DNA of 6,395 nucleotides from contig CAZVAR010000175.1 in NCBI GenBank assembly GCA_964625225.1, forward strand, positions 1 to 6,395. The letters are read 5' to 3'. Each line of letters starts with the position of its first letter. The first letter of the stretch is position 1. The notes beneath the pieces were generated by a model, which saw only the letters and a list, made by a program, of their open reading frames with translations, was not told where the DNA came from and searched no databases. Both the position numbers and the translations under genes were made by a program. This DNA comes from CAZVAR01 sp964625225. Its GTDB lineage: Bacteria > Pseudomonadota > Alphaproteobacteria > JAJUGE01. Shown one piece after another: positions 5,612 through 6,395 of this stretch.

Positions 5612-6395
5612 AGCCGTTGCTACCCCGGTCGGACATCTCGTCGGGTTGACCGGCGGCCAAGGTCCCCGACATCGGCGCGCCCGGCGCAGCCGCGGCCTGC
5701 GCCGCTGCGCGGCGTTCCTGATCGGCGTCGCCGTCCTGCTGCTCGCCGGGTGCGGGCCGGCGCTCGCCCGGGCGTCGGACTGGGCGCGAAGCCCGGAGAC
5801 CGACGTCCGGCTTGTGTCCGCGGTAGCCGCCGTGGGCGATCTCCCGGAAATTCCGCTTGGCCTGCAGTTCCGCATGAGGCCCGGCTGGAAGATCTACTGG
5901 CGGTCTCCGGGCGAGGGCGGATACCCGCCGAGACCGGATTGGACCGGTTCGGAGAATTTCGGCGGTGCGTCGATCGCCTGGCCGGCGCCGGAGCGATTCT
6001 CCATTCTCGGCATCGACAGCATCGGCTATGCCGGCGAGGTCGTTCTTCCGGTGACGATCCGCCCGGCGGATCCGGGGCGGCCGGTGCACTTGCGCCTGGC
6101 GCTCGATTACCTGACCTGCAAGGACATCTGTATTCCGCAGATGGCGTCGCTGGCACTCACGTTGCCGGCCGGCCGGGCGCAGCCGACGGCGAACGCCCAT
6201 CTGATCGACCGCTTCCGCGGTCGGGTGCCGGGGCCGCCGGGTCCCGATGGGGCCGTCGAGCGCGCCGAGTTGATCGAGCGGGAGGGCGCCTCGGCGCTGC
6301 GGATCACGATGACCGGCCGGGCGGCGCCGCCGGCGCCGGCCCCGCTTCCGCCAGCAGAAGCCCGGCTGGCCGGCGGGGCGCCCCCCCCGGGGTGG
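5607..6395 (+). CDS. DsbD/ScsB-like protein-disulfide reductase, N-terminal part
   Basis: The gene is open from ATG 5607 to the right edge (263 residues seen) and is truncated there. The visible part is the periplasmic N-terminal domain of DsbD-type proteins, which pass electrons from the cytoplasm to periplasmic disulfide partners. Residues 21-33 hold eight arginines. A hydrophobic core (about 35-48) follows, ending in LAGC with Cys49, and then GPALARAS, which could also be cut by signal peptidase I. The mature domain shows GWKIYWRSPGEGGYPP (from about residue 91) and DYLTCKDICIPQ, whose Cys171 and Cys175 are the likely redox pair. The membrane and thioredoxin-like domains expected in a full protein lie outside the window. 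The ATG is the first in-frame start after a TGA at 5544, but its Shine-Dalgarno sequence is poor; TTG at 5646 is an alternative that keeps the whole signal sequence. From about base 6320 the protein becomes Pro/Ala-rich and unlike the family, possibly from sequence error at the edge. Confidence 0.85.
   Translation, partial: MIAVATPVGHLVGLTGGQGPRHRRARRSRGLRRCAAFLIGVAVLLLAGCGPALARASDWARSPETDVRLVSAVAAVGDLPEIPLGLQFRMRPGWKIYWRSPGEGGYPPRPDWTGSENFGGASIAWPAPERFSILGIDSIGYAGEVVLPVTIRPADPGRPVHLRLALDYLTCKDICIPQMASLALTLPAGRAQPTANAHLIDRFRGRVPGPPGPDGAVERAELIEREGASALRITMTGRAAPPAPAPLPPAEARLAGGAPPPGW

Noticed and set aside
5667..5720. Twin-arginine (Tat) signal in the dsbD-like protein
   Set aside because: There are several Arg-Arg pairs, but none is followed by the x-F-L-K-like pattern close to the hydrophobic core. 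The Arg-rich stretch fits a strongly basic Sec signal better.
5457..6200. A 247-codon open frame on the minus strand
   Set aside because: It covers the divergent intergenic region and the start of the dsbD-like gene in antisense, and its Arg/Pro/Ala-rich product matches nothing I recognise. The plus-strand reading gives a clear DsbD-type domain.
1..6395. Mobile element, CRISPR array, tRNA/rRNA gene, riboswitch or novel defence or biosynthetic cluster
   Set aside because: No spaced direct repeats, terminal inverted repeats, transposase or integrase motifs, or tRNA-like folds were seen. All sizeable coding regions belong to well-known families, and no intergenic gap exceeds about 145 bases.

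Overview
The window is strongly GC-rich and tightly packed. Its codons favour G or C at third positions, and the protein families point to an alphaproteobacterium, plausibly of the Rhodospirillales type; this taxonomic placement is inference from protein style and gene mix. It reads as ordinary chromosomal core sequence. I see no transposase, integrase, phage gene, CRISPR array, tRNA, rRNA or toxin-antitoxin pair. I also see no sign of an undescribed multi-gene system.

Layout from left to right. Positions 3-311 hold the 3' end of an M32 (Taq-type) metallocarboxypeptidase gene. Positions 394-2046 encode an exported L,D-transpeptidase of the LdtD/YcbB type, with its own candidate promoter and a good ribosome binding site. 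Positions 2186-3586 encode threonine synthase (thrC). It is followed after 19 bases, and probably in the same transcript, by an M16B zinc peptidase (3606-4862) of the alphaproteobacterial, mitochondrial-processing-peptidase-like type. On the opposite strand, convergent with the peptidase and ending only 19 bases from it, lies a YqgE/AlgH-family gene (4882-5463). A 143-base divergent intergenic region (5464-5606) separates yqgE from a DsbD-like disulfide reductase gene that begins at about 5607 and runs off the right edge.

The genes do not form one pathway. They cover peptide turnover (M32, M16), peptidoglycan 3-3 cross-linking (L,D-transpeptidase), threonine synthesis (ThrC), an uncharacterised conserved protein (YqgE) and periplasmic thiol-disulfide chemistry (DsbD-like). 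The most interesting regulatory DNA is the yqgE/dsbD-like divergent region. It has a perfect 12-base palindrome, a second dyad, and back-to-back promoter-like elements that suggest a leaderless yqgE message and call the dsbD-like start into question.

Both ends of the window look unreliable: the first ~48 bases lack the expected M32 motif, and the last ~70 bases have homopolymer runs and lose resemblance to the DsbD family. This would fit the edges of a draft contig.
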